64,000 bases of DNA from the NCBI GenBank assembly GCA_024229935.1, contig JAAERX010000077.1:248001-312000 (forward strand), written 5' to 3'. The position numbers and the translations under genes were made by a program. Every line of letters starts with the position of its first letter. Positions within the stretch are counted from its first letter, which is position 1. Positions 49,101-58,607 of the stretch are shown piece by piece. Origin of the DNA: Gammaproteobacteria bacterium. Lineage in GTDB: Bacteria > Pseudomonadota > Gammaproteobacteria > Steroidobacterales > GCA-2729495. Under the pieces are notes generated by a model. That model did not search any database. It was not told the origin of the DNA and saw only the letters and a program-made list of their open reading frames with translations.

Positions 49101-49760
49101 ATGCTGGAAATTATAAAAGCCGGTGGTTGGGTCATGTTCCCAATCATAGTTTGTTCGGTTATGGCTGCTGCCATCATCCTTGAACGCTTGTGGACTCTGC
49201 AAGAAAAAAGGGTTTTGCCACGCCAGCTGACTCGTGAAGTCTGGGAGTGGGTCAGCAGTAATCAGCTTACCCATGAACATCTGCAAATTCTGCATGATAG
49301 TTCGCCTCTGGGCGAGATACTTGCAGTTGGATTAACCAATCGGCACCGAAACCGCGAGATTATGAAAGAGCGCATTGAGGATACCGGTAGGCATGTCGTT
49401 CATGATCTGCAACGTTATCTTAATTCACTCGGTACAATTGCGGCCATTACTCCATTGCTAGGCTTATTGGGTACCGTGGTTGGCATGGTTAACGTTTTTG
49501 AGGCTATTACCAACCAGGGAGTCGGTAATCCGGCAATTCTTGCTGGTGGTATATCCGAAGCTTTGATAACGACTGCTGCCGGATTGATTGTAGCCATCCC
49601 CTCACTTACAGGTTACCGATATTTACGTGGGCGAGTTGAGACACTCGTTGTGTATATGGAGCAGGAGGCGATAACACTGGTAGAAGCACTGCATCGTAAA
49701 CGCTATCTGGATGCCCTGGGACAGAATGACGGTCAAAGCGATGAACCTGAGCAGCCCTAG
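49101..49760 (+). CDS. exbB: ExbB/TolQ-family proton channel protein
   Basis: Part of a proton-driven energy-transducing complex of the inner membrane. The 219-residue protein has three membrane helices and the MotA/TolQ/ExbB core: LGTIAAITPLLGLLGTVVGM, then NPAILAGGISEALITTAAGL. With exbD it lies directly upstream of msbA-lpxK, a known combination in gammaproteobacteria in which this pair may drive envelope transport; that role is inferred from context. Its 3' end overlaps exbD by 20 bases. Confidence 0.92.
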   Translation: MLEIIKAGGWVMFPIIVCSVMAAAIILERLWTLQEKRVLPRQLTREVWEWVSSNQLTHEHLQILHDSSPLGEILAVGLTNRHRNREIMKERIEDTGRHVVHDLQRYLNSLGTIAAITPLLGLLGTVVGMVNVFEAITNQGVGNPAILAGGISEALITTAAGLIVAIPSLTGYRYLRGRVETLVVYMEQEAITLVEALHRKRYLDALGQNDGQSDEPEQP

Positions 49761-50163
49761 TCGTGAAGAGCCTGAAATAAATCTGACATCACTGATTGAT
49801 GTTGTCTTACTGTTGCTCGTCTTTTTTATGATCACAACCAGCTTTGTACGTGAGTCTAAAATTGGCATCCGTTTACCAGAAGCCAGTTCAGTTGCTCAGA
49901 TTGAGGCAAAGGATGAGTCAATGGTTATTACAGTTACTGCGCAGGGTACATATCTCGTTAATGGCCGTAGTTTGCTGGATAATCAGCCTGATACCCTAGA
50001 GCGCGCCCTTAAGATGCTTGGCGGGGATAAACCCGGCACGCAGTTAACCGTTAGTGCCGATGCTGATGCTACACATCAGGCCGTGATTACAGCTATGGAT
50101 GTTGCCGGACAACTTGGCTATACCGAAATCAATCTGGCAACAGTTCAGTTGGAGATTCAATAA
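49741..50163 (+). CDS. exbD: ExbD/TolR-family protein
   Basis: Partner of ExbB. I use ATG 49741 (MNLSSPSREEPEINLTSLID), 140 residues, which gives the typical short cytoplasmic tail with the conserved Asp in the membrane helix (LIDVVLLLLVFFMITTSF). An in-frame ATG at 49711 would sit well inside exbB. The C-terminal periplasmic domain is complete. The next gene, msbA, starts with GTG on the base after its stop. Confidence 0.92.
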   Translation: MNLSSPSREEPEINLTSLIDVVLLLLVFFMITTSFVRESKIGIRLPEASSVAQIEAKDESMVITVTAQGTYLVNGRSLLDNQPDTLERALKMLGGDKPGTQLTVSADADATHQAVITAMDVAGQLGYTEINLATVQLEIQ

Positions 50164-51939
50164 GTGGCAATCGCCAAACACACGTACTCACCAATACAGA
50201 TTTATAAGCGCCTGTTGTCAATTAGTGGTCGCTACTGGCCTGTATTTCTAGGGGTTGCTGCTTCTGCCTCTTTGTTTGCAGCTACTGACGCTGGCTTTGC
50301 TTACCTGGTTGCAACACTCACTGAGATTGTAGAAGCAGGTTCTAACCTGACAGAACGTCAGGAATTCATAAAACAGTGGCTGCCGCTGGCAGTGCTGCTG
50401 TTATTTGCCTCTCGTGGTGTGTGTAATTTTCTCTCAAACTATGGGATGGGCTGGCTGGCACGTATAACAGTTAAGGAATTACGGGGCCGGGTTTTTGAGC
50501 ATTATCTTGAATTACCTACAAGTTTTTTCGATCATTCATCTTCAGGACAGTTATTGTCAAAACTGACCTACGATGTAAATCAGGTAGCCCAAGCAGCATC
50601 AAATGTCGTCATTGTATTGTTTAAGGATTCCCTGACGATACTCTTTCTGGTTTTGTACATGCTTTACCTGAGCCCTGCATTGTCTGTATTTGTATTTATT
50701 GTGGCTCCCATAATTGCACTTATTGTGCGTTTTCTCAGTAATGTTTTTCGTCGTCATAATAAGAAAATTCAAACCTCTGTAGGTGATATCACCCGGATTG
50801 GTGAAGAGGCACTGCAAGCCAATAAAATTATAAAGGTTTTTAGTGGTCAATCGTATGAGAGCTCTCGCTTTGATGCCGCCAATGAACGCAACAGGCGCAC
50901 AGAACTCAGGTTGCTCGTCACCAAGTCAGCGGGCGATGCTGTCACGGTGTTCGTAACCGCATTTGGTGTAGCTGGTGTTATCTACCTTATAAATAAGATA
51001 GACATAGATGTTTCCCGGGTGGCGGGTTTCATCACGGCCATGGTGATGCTGATGGGGCCACTTAAGCGATTAACTAATGTCAACGCAACAATACAGAGCG
51101 CTATTGCAGCAGGTGAGAGCCTGTTCAGTATTATTGATACACCTAAAGAAATAGATACAGGTCAATTTAACCCGGATACTATTAAGGGCAGTGTTAATTT
51201 TAAAAACATACAGTTCGGTTATGAAAACGTTAAGGAGCAGGTTCTCACTGACATTAATATTCATGTCTCTCCAGGCGAATCTTTGGCGATTGTTGGCCGT
51301 TCCGGCAGTGGGAAATCAACATTGGTAAGCTTGCTACCACGCTTTTATGATCCGGAAGCTGGTGAAATTCTTATAGATGATCATTCTACAACTGAGTTTT
51401 CACTTTCAGGTCTGCGTAAGCACATCAGTCTCGTTAATCAGGAGGTAACGCTCTTTAATGACACAATTGCAGCAAATATTGCTTACGGCAGTCTGGCCAA
51501 TGCATCAGAGGATGCTATCCGCAGTTCAGCAGAAGCAGCTAATGTAACTGAGTTCACTAAGCAAATGCCCGATGGGCTTAATACCGTGGTTGGAGATCGT
51601 GGGGTATTATTATCGGGAGGACAACGTCAGCGCATATCAATAGCACGAGCTTTATTAAAGAACTCTCCCATTCTTATTCTTGATGAGGCAACTTCAGCGC
51701 TTGATACTCAGTCAGAACGACATATACAAGCGGCACTGGACAAGCTGATGCAAAACCGTACAACCTTTGTAATTGCCCACCGCCTGTCAACTATTGAAAA
51801 AGTGGACCGCATCATCGTCATGGATGCAGGACGTATAATTGAAACTGGACGACATGAGGAACTGCTTGCAGCAGGCGGAGCCTATGCAGCTTTATACCGT
51901 TTGCAGTTTCGTGATGACAATGCCAGTAAGTCAGCATAA
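50164..51939 (+). CDS. msbA: Lipid A export ATP-binding/permease protein MsbA
   Basis: Flips lipid A-core across the inner membrane. The 591-residue half-transporter has six membrane helices and an ATPase domain with Walker A GRSGSGKSTLVSLLPRFYDP, signature LSGGQRQRISIARALL and Walker B ILILDEATSALD. The start is GTG 50164. It lies between exbD and lpxK, and both are consistent with LPS transport. The last 26 bases are shared with the lpxK start region. Confidence 0.95.
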   Translation: MAIAKHTYSPIQIYKRLLSISGRYWPVFLGVAASASLFAATDAGFAYLVATLTEIVEAGSNLTERQEFIKQWLPLAVLLLFASRGVCNFLSNYGMGWLARITVKELRGRVFEHYLELPTSFFDHSSSGQLLSKLTYDVNQVAQAASNVVIVLFKDSLTILFLVLYMLYLSPALSVFVFIVAPIIALIVRFLSNVFRRHNKKIQTSVGDITRIGEEALQANKIIKVFSGQSYESSRFDAANERNRRTELRLLVTKSAGDAVTVFVTAFGVAGVIYLINKIDIDVSRVAGFITAMVMLMGPLKRLTNVNATIQSAIAAGESLFSIIDTPKEIDTGQFNPDTIKGSVNFKNIQFGYENVKEQVLTDINIHVSPGESLAIVGRSGSGKSTLVSLLPRFYDPEAGEILIDDHSTTEFSLSGLRKHISLVNQEVTLFNDTIAANIAYGSLANASEDAIRSSAEAANVTEFTKQMPDGLNTVVGDRGVLLSGGQRQRISIARALLKNSPILILDEATSALDTQSERHIQAALDKLMQNRTTFVIAHRLSTIEKVDRIIVMDAGRIIETGRHEELLAAGGAYAALYRLQFRDDNASKSA

Positions 51940-52918
51940 AAGTATTGAGTCCTTGTGGTATGGAAATTCAACCAGCAAATGGTTGTTACTGCCACTGGCA
52001 TGGATATATGGCCTGATAGTTTTTTTTCGGCGCAGCCTTTACACATCTGGTTTATTAACCAGGCCACAGTTACCCGTTCCAGTAATTGTTGTTGGCAATA
52101 TTGCTGTTGGTGGTACCGGTAAGACACCTGTTGTTGCCTGGCTAGCGCAACAATTACATGCAGCTGGTTATAGGCCCGGTATTGTCAGTCGAGGCTACGG
52201 AGGTAGTCACTCAGGTGCTGCTGTATTGGTTAATGAACAAAGTGATGCAGCGATTGTTGGTGATGAGCCATTGATGCTGGCACAAATCACAGCCTGTCCT
52301 GTTTGTATCTGCACTGACCGTGTCGCTGCAGTTGAGATGATCGCCCAGCAGGGAGTTAATGTTGTAATTACCGACGATGGTTTGCAGCACTATCGTTTAA
52401 GGCGTTCATTTGAAATAGTTGTCGTTGATGGGCAACGTGGCTTTGGCAATGGCCAATTACTACCTGCGGGGCCTTTGCGAGAAAATCTGCAACGTATAGG
52501 GCAGGCAGATGCAGTGCTTATCAATGGTGGTTCAGAACTGATTGAAGGAACAGAATTTAACCTTATTTCTGGTGACCTACACTCCGTTTCCGGCAACCAG
52601 ACCAAATCACTAAATGATTTTCACGGGCAGCGTGTATGGGGTCTTGCAGGTATTGGAAACCCTGGGCGATTTTATTCGATGTTGATTGATGCAGGTCTGG
52701 AGGTCGATCGCGTAGATGTTAATGATCATGGTAAGCATTCACTTGCATCTCTAGTGGCACTGCGGGATCAACCCGTCCTAATGACGCAGAAAGATGCGGT
52801 GAAGTATCATTCATCCGTACCTCAGAATGCCTGGTATCTACCCGTTGAGGTTCAATTTGCTGAAGCAGATGCAACAAAGTTAATGCAATTAATAGGCGAT
52901 CAACTCGCTGAGGCTTAA
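51914..52918 (+). CDS. lpxK: Tetraacyldisaccharide 4'-kinase
   Basis: Adds the 4'-phosphate to the lipid A precursor. I place the start at ATG 51914 (MTMPVSQHKS), 334 residues, because the LpxK N terminus SIESLWYG follows at once; ATG 51920 is equally possible. The P-loop is VGNIAVGGTGKTPVV, followed by the conserved SRGYGG and TDDGLQHYRLRR blocks with the catalytic Asp-Asp. It overlaps the msbA end by 26 bases and lies before kdsB, a fixed order in the LPS genes of this class. Confidence 0.93.
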   Translation: MTMPVSQHKSIESLWYGNSTSKWLLLPLAWIYGLIVFFRRSLYTSGLLTRPQLPVPVIVVGNIAVGGTGKTPVVAWLAQQLHAAGYRPGIVSRGYGGSHSGAAVLVNEQSDAAIVGDEPLMLAQITACPVCICTDRVAAVEMIAQQGVNVVITDDGLQHYRLRRSFEIVVVDGQRGFGNGQLLPAGPLRENLQRIGQADAVLINGGSELIEGTEFNLISGDLHSVSGNQTKSLNDFHGQRVWGLAGIGNPGRFYSMLIDAGLEVDRVDVNDHGKHSLASLVALRDQPVLMTQKDAVKYHSSVPQNAWYLPVEVQFAEADATKLMQLIGDQLAEA

Positions 52919-52927
52919 AGACCGAAA

Positions 52928-53692
52928 ATGAACCAGTTCCGTATAGTTATCCCAGCCCGCTATGATTCCTCCCGTTTGCCGGGTAAGGTTTTGCTGGAAA
53001 TAGCCGGTAAACCGATGATTCAACATGTCTGGGAACGTGCAGTAGAAAGTGGCGCCAGTCAAATCATTATAGCGACCGATTCAGAGAAGGTGACTGCGGT
53101 AGCCCAAAAATTCGGTGCAAAGGTATGCATGACCAGCGTTGATTGCGACTCTGGTACTGACAGGGTTGCCGAAGTGTGTGCGCAGCTTGGCTGGACAGAT
53201 GAAATTCCCGTAGTCAATGTACAGGGTGATGCACCATTAATCCCACCAAAGAGTATTCAAAAAGTGGCGGCTTTGTTGCTGGACAATCCTGCAGCAGCGA
53301 TGTCTACCTTGTGTGTGGCCCTGCGTAACAGGGATGAGTATCTTGATCCCAATGTTGTAAAGGTGCTCTTTGATCAGGCAGGTAAGGCTCTGTACTTTAG
53401 TCGCGCACCTATACCAGCTTCTGGTCATGGAAATGCGGCAGCACTACCGGGCAAACTTGGCTGGCGGCACCTTGGTCTTTATGGCTATCGCGTTAATGCA
53501 CTGGAGAAACTCAGTGTCACGCCCCCATGTGAACTTGAGCTGACTGAACGATTAGAGCAATTACGGGCATTGTGGTTAGGTATGAGCATACTTATCACAG
53601 TTGATGACTATGCAGATGCACCTGATGTAGATACCGAGGATGACCTGCATAAGGTTGAAGCTTTATTGATCAAGCAGGGCTTAGGAACTTAA
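52928..53692 (+). CDS. kdsB: 3-deoxy-manno-octulosonate cytidylyltransferase
   Basis: Activates Kdo as CMP-Kdo for transfer to lipid A; uses the CTP made by pyrG in this window. The 254-residue protein opens with IPARYDSSRLPGKVL, has DSEKVTAVAQ and the NVQGDAPLIPP substrate loop, and ends with the DVDTEDDLHKVEALL tail. The stop overlaps the next ATG as TAATG. Confidence 0.96.
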   Translation: MNQFRIVIPARYDSSRLPGKVLLEIAGKPMIQHVWERAVESGASQIIIATDSEKVTAVAQKFGAKVCMTSVDCDSGTDRVAEVCAQLGWTDEIPVVNVQGDAPLIPPKSIQKVAALLLDNPAAAMSTLCVALRNRDEYLDPNVVKVLFDQAGKALYFSRAPIPASGHGNAAALPGKLGWRHLGLYGYRVNALEKLSVTPPCELELTERLEQLRALWLGMSILITVDDYADAPDVDTEDDLHKVEALLIKQGLGT

Positions 53693-54168
53693 TGGCGGAC
53701 ATGGTTTCTATATTGTTTGTCTGCATGGGTAATATCTGTCGTTCACCTTCAGCCCATGGAGTTATGCGAAAATTACTGGAAGAAGAGGGTGAGGGTCTGA
53801 ATATACAGCTCGACTCTGCTGGTACTCATGCCTGGCATATCAATGAAGCACCAGACCCACGTTCACAGCAGGCTGCTCTTGCCAGAGAAGTTGATCTTTC
53901 AGATCTGCGGGCCAGAGCGGTTGAGGCTTCTGACTTCCATAAATTTGATTACATTCTGGCAATGGATGAAGCCAATCTTGCTGATCTGGACAAAATTCGG
54001 CCTCCCGGTAGCAAAGCCCTGGTTGCACTAATGCTCTCGTATGCCGATAAGGCGGCTATTCAGGAAGTACCTGATCCTTACTACGGAGCTAAGGAAGGGT
54101 TTGAAACAGTGCTGGATATGTTGGAAGAGGCCAGCCGGGGCTTACTCACTGAACTTCGTCAATGCTAA
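53692..54168 (+). CDS. Low-molecular-weight protein-tyrosine phosphatase
   Basis: A 158-residue phosphatase with the active-site loop VCMGNICRSPSAHGVM (CX5R: Cys12 to Arg18 region) and the general-acid loop DPYYG near residue 125. It could act on tyrosine-phosphorylated proteins or on small arsenate/phosphate esters. It is coupled to kdsB by TAATG and ends 18 bases before the convergent rne. murB, often next to it in pseudomonads, is absent. Confidence 0.9.
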   Translation: MADMVSILFVCMGNICRSPSAHGVMRKLLEEEGEGLNIQLDSAGTHAWHINEAPDPRSQQAALAREVDLSDLRARAVEASDFHKFDYILAMDEANLADLDKIRPPGSKALVALMLSYADKAAIQEVPDPYYGAKEGFETVLDMLEEASRGLLTELRQC

Positions 54169-54186
54169 GTCCCGGCTGATTAATCT

Positions 54187-56586
54187 TTACTGATCTGTTT
54201 CGTTATCAGAAGACCAGACTTTGTAGGTCTTATCCTGCTTTTTAGGCACAGAAGTTTCCCACGGAAGCAGTCGGTCGTTGTCCTTTTGGGATGGAGCTTT
54301 ATCTAGCTTAGCTACATTCTCTTTAGGTGCAGATTTTTCAGCCGCTGGTTTTGTGGGTTTAACCACCGGTTGCTGCTCTAATGACTTGCTTGCAGGTTTA
54401 TCAGCTACCTTATCCAACGATGACTGTTTTGCCCGCTCAGGCCGTTGACTGTTGTTATCAGCTGGTTTTGTTTCTGCTTTATTGCCATCGACATCTGGTA
54501 CATCAACAGCCTGCGTATTGTGGCTCTGACCTTGCTCGCGATTGTTTTTTGAACGCCGTTTGCGTCTGCGCCGACGTGGTGTAGCAACTCCATCACCTTG
54601 CTGAGTTTGCTTTGTCTGACTGTCCTGATTGGTGGTTTTCTGCTGATCCTGATCTTGTTTTCGAGATTGATTCCGGATAGATTTGCCAGGATTGCTCTGT
54701 TTACGGCCACCGTTATTACTATTACCGTCACGACCACCTGATTTACGGTTACGGTCATTCTGACGACCTCGGGTATCACGAGAATTCCGATTCCGGTTCC
54801 GATTCCGGTTGTTCTGATTGCGGCCTGAACCGGAACGGTTAGATCTTCTGTTTCTGGTTGGTTGTTCAGTTTTTACTTCTGGTGTGCCTACAAATAAACG
54901 CTTTATGAATCCGAATAAACCACCTGAAGATTTTACTTTAGGTGTTGTTTGTGCAGAGGGCTTAGGTGCCGGGGCAGGCGTGGCAGGAACGACCGTTGTA
55001 ACAGCTGGCCTTTCTGCTTCAGATTTACTGGACATCTTTAATGCATCTTCAAGCAAGTCGTCCTTGGGTGTGGATAGCTTATAGCTGGCACCAGAATTTT
55101 CTGGCTCGAGTACCTGGTCATCACGTACCCTGCGCAAGCTATAGTTAGGTGTTTCCAGATCCGGGTTGGCAATCAGCAGAATTTGTACACCAGTACGACT
55201 CTCAATATTCTGAATCCATTCACGTTTTTCATTCAACAGGAAAGTGGCAACATCAACAGGCAGTTCAGAAATAACCTTGGTTGTGCGCTCTTTGCGTGTT
55301 TCTTCAGCAAGCAGTCTCAAAATTGCCAGAGCCAGAGACTCAACGCTGCGTACAGAACCTGAGCCACTGCAACGCGGACATACCTGGTGTGCTGACTCAC
55401 CCAGCGAACGACGTAATCGTTGACGTGACATTTCAAGAAGGCCAAAACGTGAAATCCGACCAATCTGAACACGTGCGCGGTCTGTTCGTACGGCATCCTT
55501 GAATCGATTTTCAACTTCTCGCTGGTTCCGATTTGGGTTCATGTCGATAAAATCGATTACCAGCAGACCACCTAAATCACGAAGCCTGCATTGACGGGCA
55601 ATCTCATCTGCAGCCTCCAGATTAGTTGCCAGTGCTGTCGCTTCAATATCACCTCCCTTGGTGGCACGGGCAGAGTTGATATCAATGGATACCAAAGCCT
55701 CAGTATGGTCAATGACTATACTGCCGCCGGAAGGAAGGTTTACTGTATGTGAATAAGCAGATTCAATCTGACTTTCAATCTGGAAGCGTGTAAACAGGGG
55801 CACTTCATCTGTATACAGTTTAAGTTTACGTAAGTTATGGGGCATTGCATGCTCCATAAATGCTTTTGCTTCCTCGTAGGTTGCATTGTCATCGATCGTA
55901 ATTTCACCGATCTCAGAACTAAAATGGTCACGCAGGGCTCTTACAACCGGGCTGCTGTCCTGGTAAATAAGGAATGGAGAGGGTTTGTCTAATACGACCT
56001 GCATGATGGACTGCCAGATACCTTTCAGGTATTCCAGATCCCAGCTCAGTTCATCAATGGTGCGCCCGATGCCGGCTGTTCTGACGATACAACTCATGCC
56101 TTCAGGCACATCAAGTTCACGTGTTACACGCTGAATCTCCTCACGCTCTTCACCTGAAATACGCCGGGAAACGCCACCCCCGCGAGGATTGTTGGGCATC
56201 AGCACGATAAAGCGTCCGGGCAGGCTGATAAAAGTGGTTAATGCAGCACCTTTGTTCCCACGTTCATCTTTATCAACCTGTACAACAATATCCTGGCCCT
56301 CTTTAAGGACATGCTTGATATTGATACGGCTGCCCTGTTCGGGCTCGTTAACGAAGTATTCTCTGGAGATATCTTTAAGCGGCAGGAAGCCGTGGCGATC
56401 AGAACCATACTCAACAAAGGCAGCATCCAGACTTGGCTCGATCCGAGTGATCTTGCCTTTATAGATATTGGCTTTCTTTTGCTGGCTGGAATCTACCTCA
56501 ATATCGAGGTCATACAGTTTCTGTCCATCTACGATGGCTACACGCAACTCTTCTTCCTGAGTTGCATTTATAAGCATTCTTTTCAT
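54187..56586 (-). CDS. rne: Ribonuclease E
   Basis: Endonuclease that starts decay of most mRNAs and matures rRNA and tRNA; the degradosome scaffold. The 799-residue protein has an S1 domain (KANIYKGKITRIEPSLDAAF), the RNase E catalytic Asps in VSIDINSARAT and VIDFIDM, and the zinc-link CPRCSGSG. After residue 510 it changes to a low-complexity tail rich in Arg, Asn, Ser, Lys and Gln, with RNRNRNRN, shorter than the Escherichia coli scaffold. Residual short motifs such as DRLLPWET may bind partners; I cannot assign them. A long structured leader precedes it. Confidence 0.95.
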   Translation of the reverse strand: MKRMLINATQEEELRVAIVDGQKLYDLDIEVDSSQQKKANIYKGKITRIEPSLDAAFVEYGSDRHGFLPLKDISREYFVNEPEQGSRINIKHVLKEGQDIVVQVDKDERGNKGAALTTFISLPGRFIVLMPNNPRGGGVSRRISGEEREEIQRVTRELDVPEGMSCIVRTAGIGRTIDELSWDLEYLKGIWQSIMQVVLDKPSPFLIYQDSSPVVRALRDHFSSEIGEITIDDNATYEEAKAFMEHAMPHNLRKLKLYTDEVPLFTRFQIESQIESAYSHTVNLPSGGSIVIDHTEALVSIDINSARATKGGDIEATALATNLEAADEIARQCRLRDLGGLLVIDFIDMNPNRNQREVENRFKDAVRTDRARVQIGRISRFGLLEMSRQRLRRSLGESAHQVCPRCSGSGSVRSVESLALAILRLLAEETRKERTTKVISELPVDVATFLLNEKREWIQNIESRTGVQILLIANPDLETPNYSLRRVRDDQVLEPENSGASYKLSTPKDDLLEDALKMSSKSEAERPAVTTVVPATPAPAPKPSAQTTPKVKSSGGLFGFIKRLFVGTPEVKTEQPTRNRRSNRSGSGRNQNNRNRNRNRNSRDTRGRQNDRNRKSGGRDGNSNNGGRKQSNPGKSIRNQSRKQDQDQQKTTNQDSQTKQTQQGDGVATPRRRRRKRRSKNNREQGQSHNTQAVDVPDVDGNKAETKPADNNSQRPERAKQSSLDKVADKPASKSLEQQPVVKPTKPAAEKSAPKENVAKLDKAPSQKDNDRLLPWETSVPKKQDKTYKVWSSDNETDQ
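54785..54808. repeat. Two tandem 12-bp units in the rne tail
   Basis: TTCCGATTCCGG occurs twice without a gap (54785-54796 and 54797-54808), within the coding part for the arginine-asparagine run of the RNase E tail. It is in frame, so copy number changes would add or remove RNRN residues. Confidence 0.8.
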
Positions 56587-56982
56587 AAGTCCCTACATTC
56601 ATTCTGTTGGGGACACCTGGCTTATCGAACCTGTAAAACTGGAGTACGGCAGAAAGTCGCCGGTCAGCAGTGTGCTGAGGCGGGGTATAAACATCAAACC
56701 GTTTGTAATCAACTGCTGGCATTCAGCAGACCCTTATTAGTTACAGATTCGTTAAGGAGAGAGCGACCGGGCGCAAAAGCGTATCCCGGTATCACTTCAC
56801 CAGCCAGATGGCCGATACGATCTCCTCAGAGACCAAACAAGCTGACCGCTTTTGCGGTCAGTCAAAAAACCTAATTTGCCTTGCGGCATAAATAGCGCAT
56901 TTAATGGTGCGCAGGTACCTAATATAACAGCCGAACAGTCACTCAGCAACTAATTGATTCCGGAGCAGTTTCTGCTATTGCT
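56587..56982. promoter_or_regulatory. Divergent rne/rluC intergenic region with four hairpins of the rne leader
   Basis: These 396 bases hold no gene. On the rne side are four inverted repeats: TCAGCA/TGCTGA (56664-56669 with 56673-56678), CTGCTG/CAGCAG (56713-56718 with 56724-56729), ACCGGG-CGC/GCG-TAT-CCCGGT (56766-56774 with 56779-56790) and the perfect 8-bp CTGACCGC/GCGGTCAG (56842-56849 with 56854-56861). rne mRNAs in Escherichia coli have a long structured leader that senses RNase E itself; this looks like the same arrangement. I could not assign promoters with confidence. Confidence 0.6.
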
Positions 56983-57924
56983 ATGTCAGATAAACATGTC
57001 AAACACAGCGCACGTCTGGTAACAGTTGACTCTGAGTCAGCAAAACGACGCGTGGACAACTTTTTGCTAAGTGAGCTTAAAGGGCTGCCTAGATCACGTA
57101 TTTACAGCATGATTCGAAAGGGTGAGGTAAGGGTCAATAAAGGTCGTACGCGCGCTGCCTACAAACTGGCTGAAGGAGATATTGTCCGTATACCGCCTGT
57201 CAGTAAATCACCGGTTATGACAGATAAAAGCTCAGACGGTGCCAAATCTGATTGGATTCTCCGGCATATCTTGCATGAAGATGACTGCCTGCTGGTTCTG
57301 GATAAACCCTCCGGTCTGGCTGTCCATGGCGGCAGTGGCATCAGCCTTGGGGCAGTTGAATTACTTCGCGCCAGCCGACCGGATTGTCATTACCTGGAAC
57401 TGGTCCATCGTCTTGACCGTGAAACGAGTGGCTGTTTGTTGCTGGCCAAAAAACGCAGCGCTCTCCGTCGTATGCATGAACTATTTCGTGAAGGTAAAGT
57501 TGAGAAGGTATATCAGGCATTGCTACTAGGTGAATGGCAAGGTGGAGACCGCGAGGTTGATTTGCCCCTGGTTGTTAACAACAGAAAAAATGCCGAACGC
57601 TTTGTTCGGCCTGGCAATGGAGGTAAAGCCTCATTAACACGCTTTTATCCGGAAGAGTATCTAGATGACGCTGTACTGGTAAGGGTAGAGCTACTTACGG
57701 GTCGTACGCACCAGATCAGGGCTCACGCAGCAGCTATTGGTCATCCTGTTGCAGGTGATGAGCGCTATGGAGAAGGCACTGGTATTCCTGTCGGGCTTAA
57801 ACGTCTTTTTCTACATGCAGGCACATTAAGCTTTATACACCCAGGCACCGGTAAACGTGTGCGTTATACGTCACCACTCGACCCGGCCTTGCAGAAGCTG
57901 GTAACGGGGCTTGAACGTACCTGA
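56983..57924 (+). CDS. rluC: 23S rRNA pseudouridine synthase RluC
   Basis: Makes pseudouridines at 23S rRNA positions 955, 2504 and 2580 in Escherichia coli. The 313-residue protein has an N-terminal S4 domain (RRVDNFLLSELKGLPRSRIY) and the RluA-type core with HRLDRETSGCLLLAKK, whose Asp is the nucleophile, plus GRTHQIRAHAAAIGHPVAGD. Divergence from rne is the standard position of rluC, which favours it over RluA/RluD. Confidence 0.92.
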   Translation: MSDKHVKHSARLVTVDSESAKRRVDNFLLSELKGLPRSRIYSMIRKGEVRVNKGRTRAAYKLAEGDIVRIPPVSKSPVMTDKSSDGAKSDWILRHILHEDDCLLVLDKPSGLAVHGGSGISLGAVELLRASRPDCHYLELVHRLDRETSGCLLLAKKRSALRRMHELFREGKVEKVYQALLLGEWQGGDREVDLPLVVNNRKNAERFVRPGNGGKASLTRFYPEEYLDDAVLVRVELLTGRTHQIRAHAAAIGHPVAGDERYGEGTGIPVGLKRLFLHAGTLSFIHPGTGKRVRYTSPLDPALQKLVTGLERT

Positions 57925-57940
57925 CGGGACACATCTGAAG

Positions 57941-58537
57941 CTAATGATCCAATAGCTTAATCCCGGCTCTTTGCAGGGCATCTGCTACCCAGATTAGTGG
58001 CAAGCCGATAAGAGCAGTTGGGTCCTGATTTTCAACAGATGCAAACAAGACGGTGCCCAGTCCTTCAGAACGGAAACTACCTGCACAATCCCATGGCTGA
58101 TCTTTCTTAAGGTAGGCATTTATAGTTGCAGGGGTAAGTTCACGGAAATGCACAGTAGTGAGATCCACGTAGATTTCATTAAAGTTCGCAGCTTCGGCCC
58201 TGATACAAACAGCTGTATAGAAAATAACCGTCTTGCCAGAGCATTGTTCCAGTTGGCTTGTAGCTGTTGCATGATTGCCTGGTTTACCCAGCACTGTGGC
58301 GCCAAGTGCTGCTACCTGGTCACTACCAATAATAACGGCTTCTGGGTTATCAATTGAAATAATGGCTGCTTTTTCACATGCCAGTCTGCAGGCCATGGAC
58401 TCCGGCTTCTCCTGAATATGGGGTGTTTCATCAATGTCCGGTGCAACTGTCGCAAAATCATGGGTTAAACGCTCCAATAGCATACGTCGGTAGGGTGAAC
58501 TGGAGGCTAATATTAATTTGTTTGAAGGCATGGGCAT
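57941..58537 (-). CDS. maf: Maf-family nucleotide pyrophosphatase (YceF type)
   Basis: House-cleaning nucleotide pyrophosphatase. The 198-residue protein shows the Maf N terminus ILASSSPYRRMLLERL, the central IIGSDQVAALG and the C-terminal FASVENQDPTALIGLPL. Position divergent from yceD-rpmF suggests the YceF branch, active on m7GTP. It begins 85 bases from yceD and its end lies 16 bases from the rluC stop, convergent. Confidence 0.92.
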   Translation of the reverse strand: MPMPSNKLILASSSPYRRMLLERLTHDFATVAPDIDETPHIQEKPESMACRLACEKAAIISIDNPEAVIIGSDQVAALGATVLGKPGNHATATSQLEQCSGKTVIFYTAVCIRAEAANFNEIYVDLTTVHFRELTPATINAYLKKDQPWDCAGSFRSEGLGTVLFASVENQDPTALIGLPLIWVADALQRAGIKLLDH

Positions 58538-58607
58538 TTAGGCTGTAGGCTAATTTAATGACAGTATTTCAGGGTGTTCAGGCAGTTTCTGTAACAAAAT
58601 TTTGTGA

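Noticed and set aside
56311-56874. 187-codon open frame on the plus strand opposite the rne start and leader
   Set aside because: Half of it is the complement of the conserved S1-domain coding region of rne, and the rest covers leader hairpins; no recognisable protein features.
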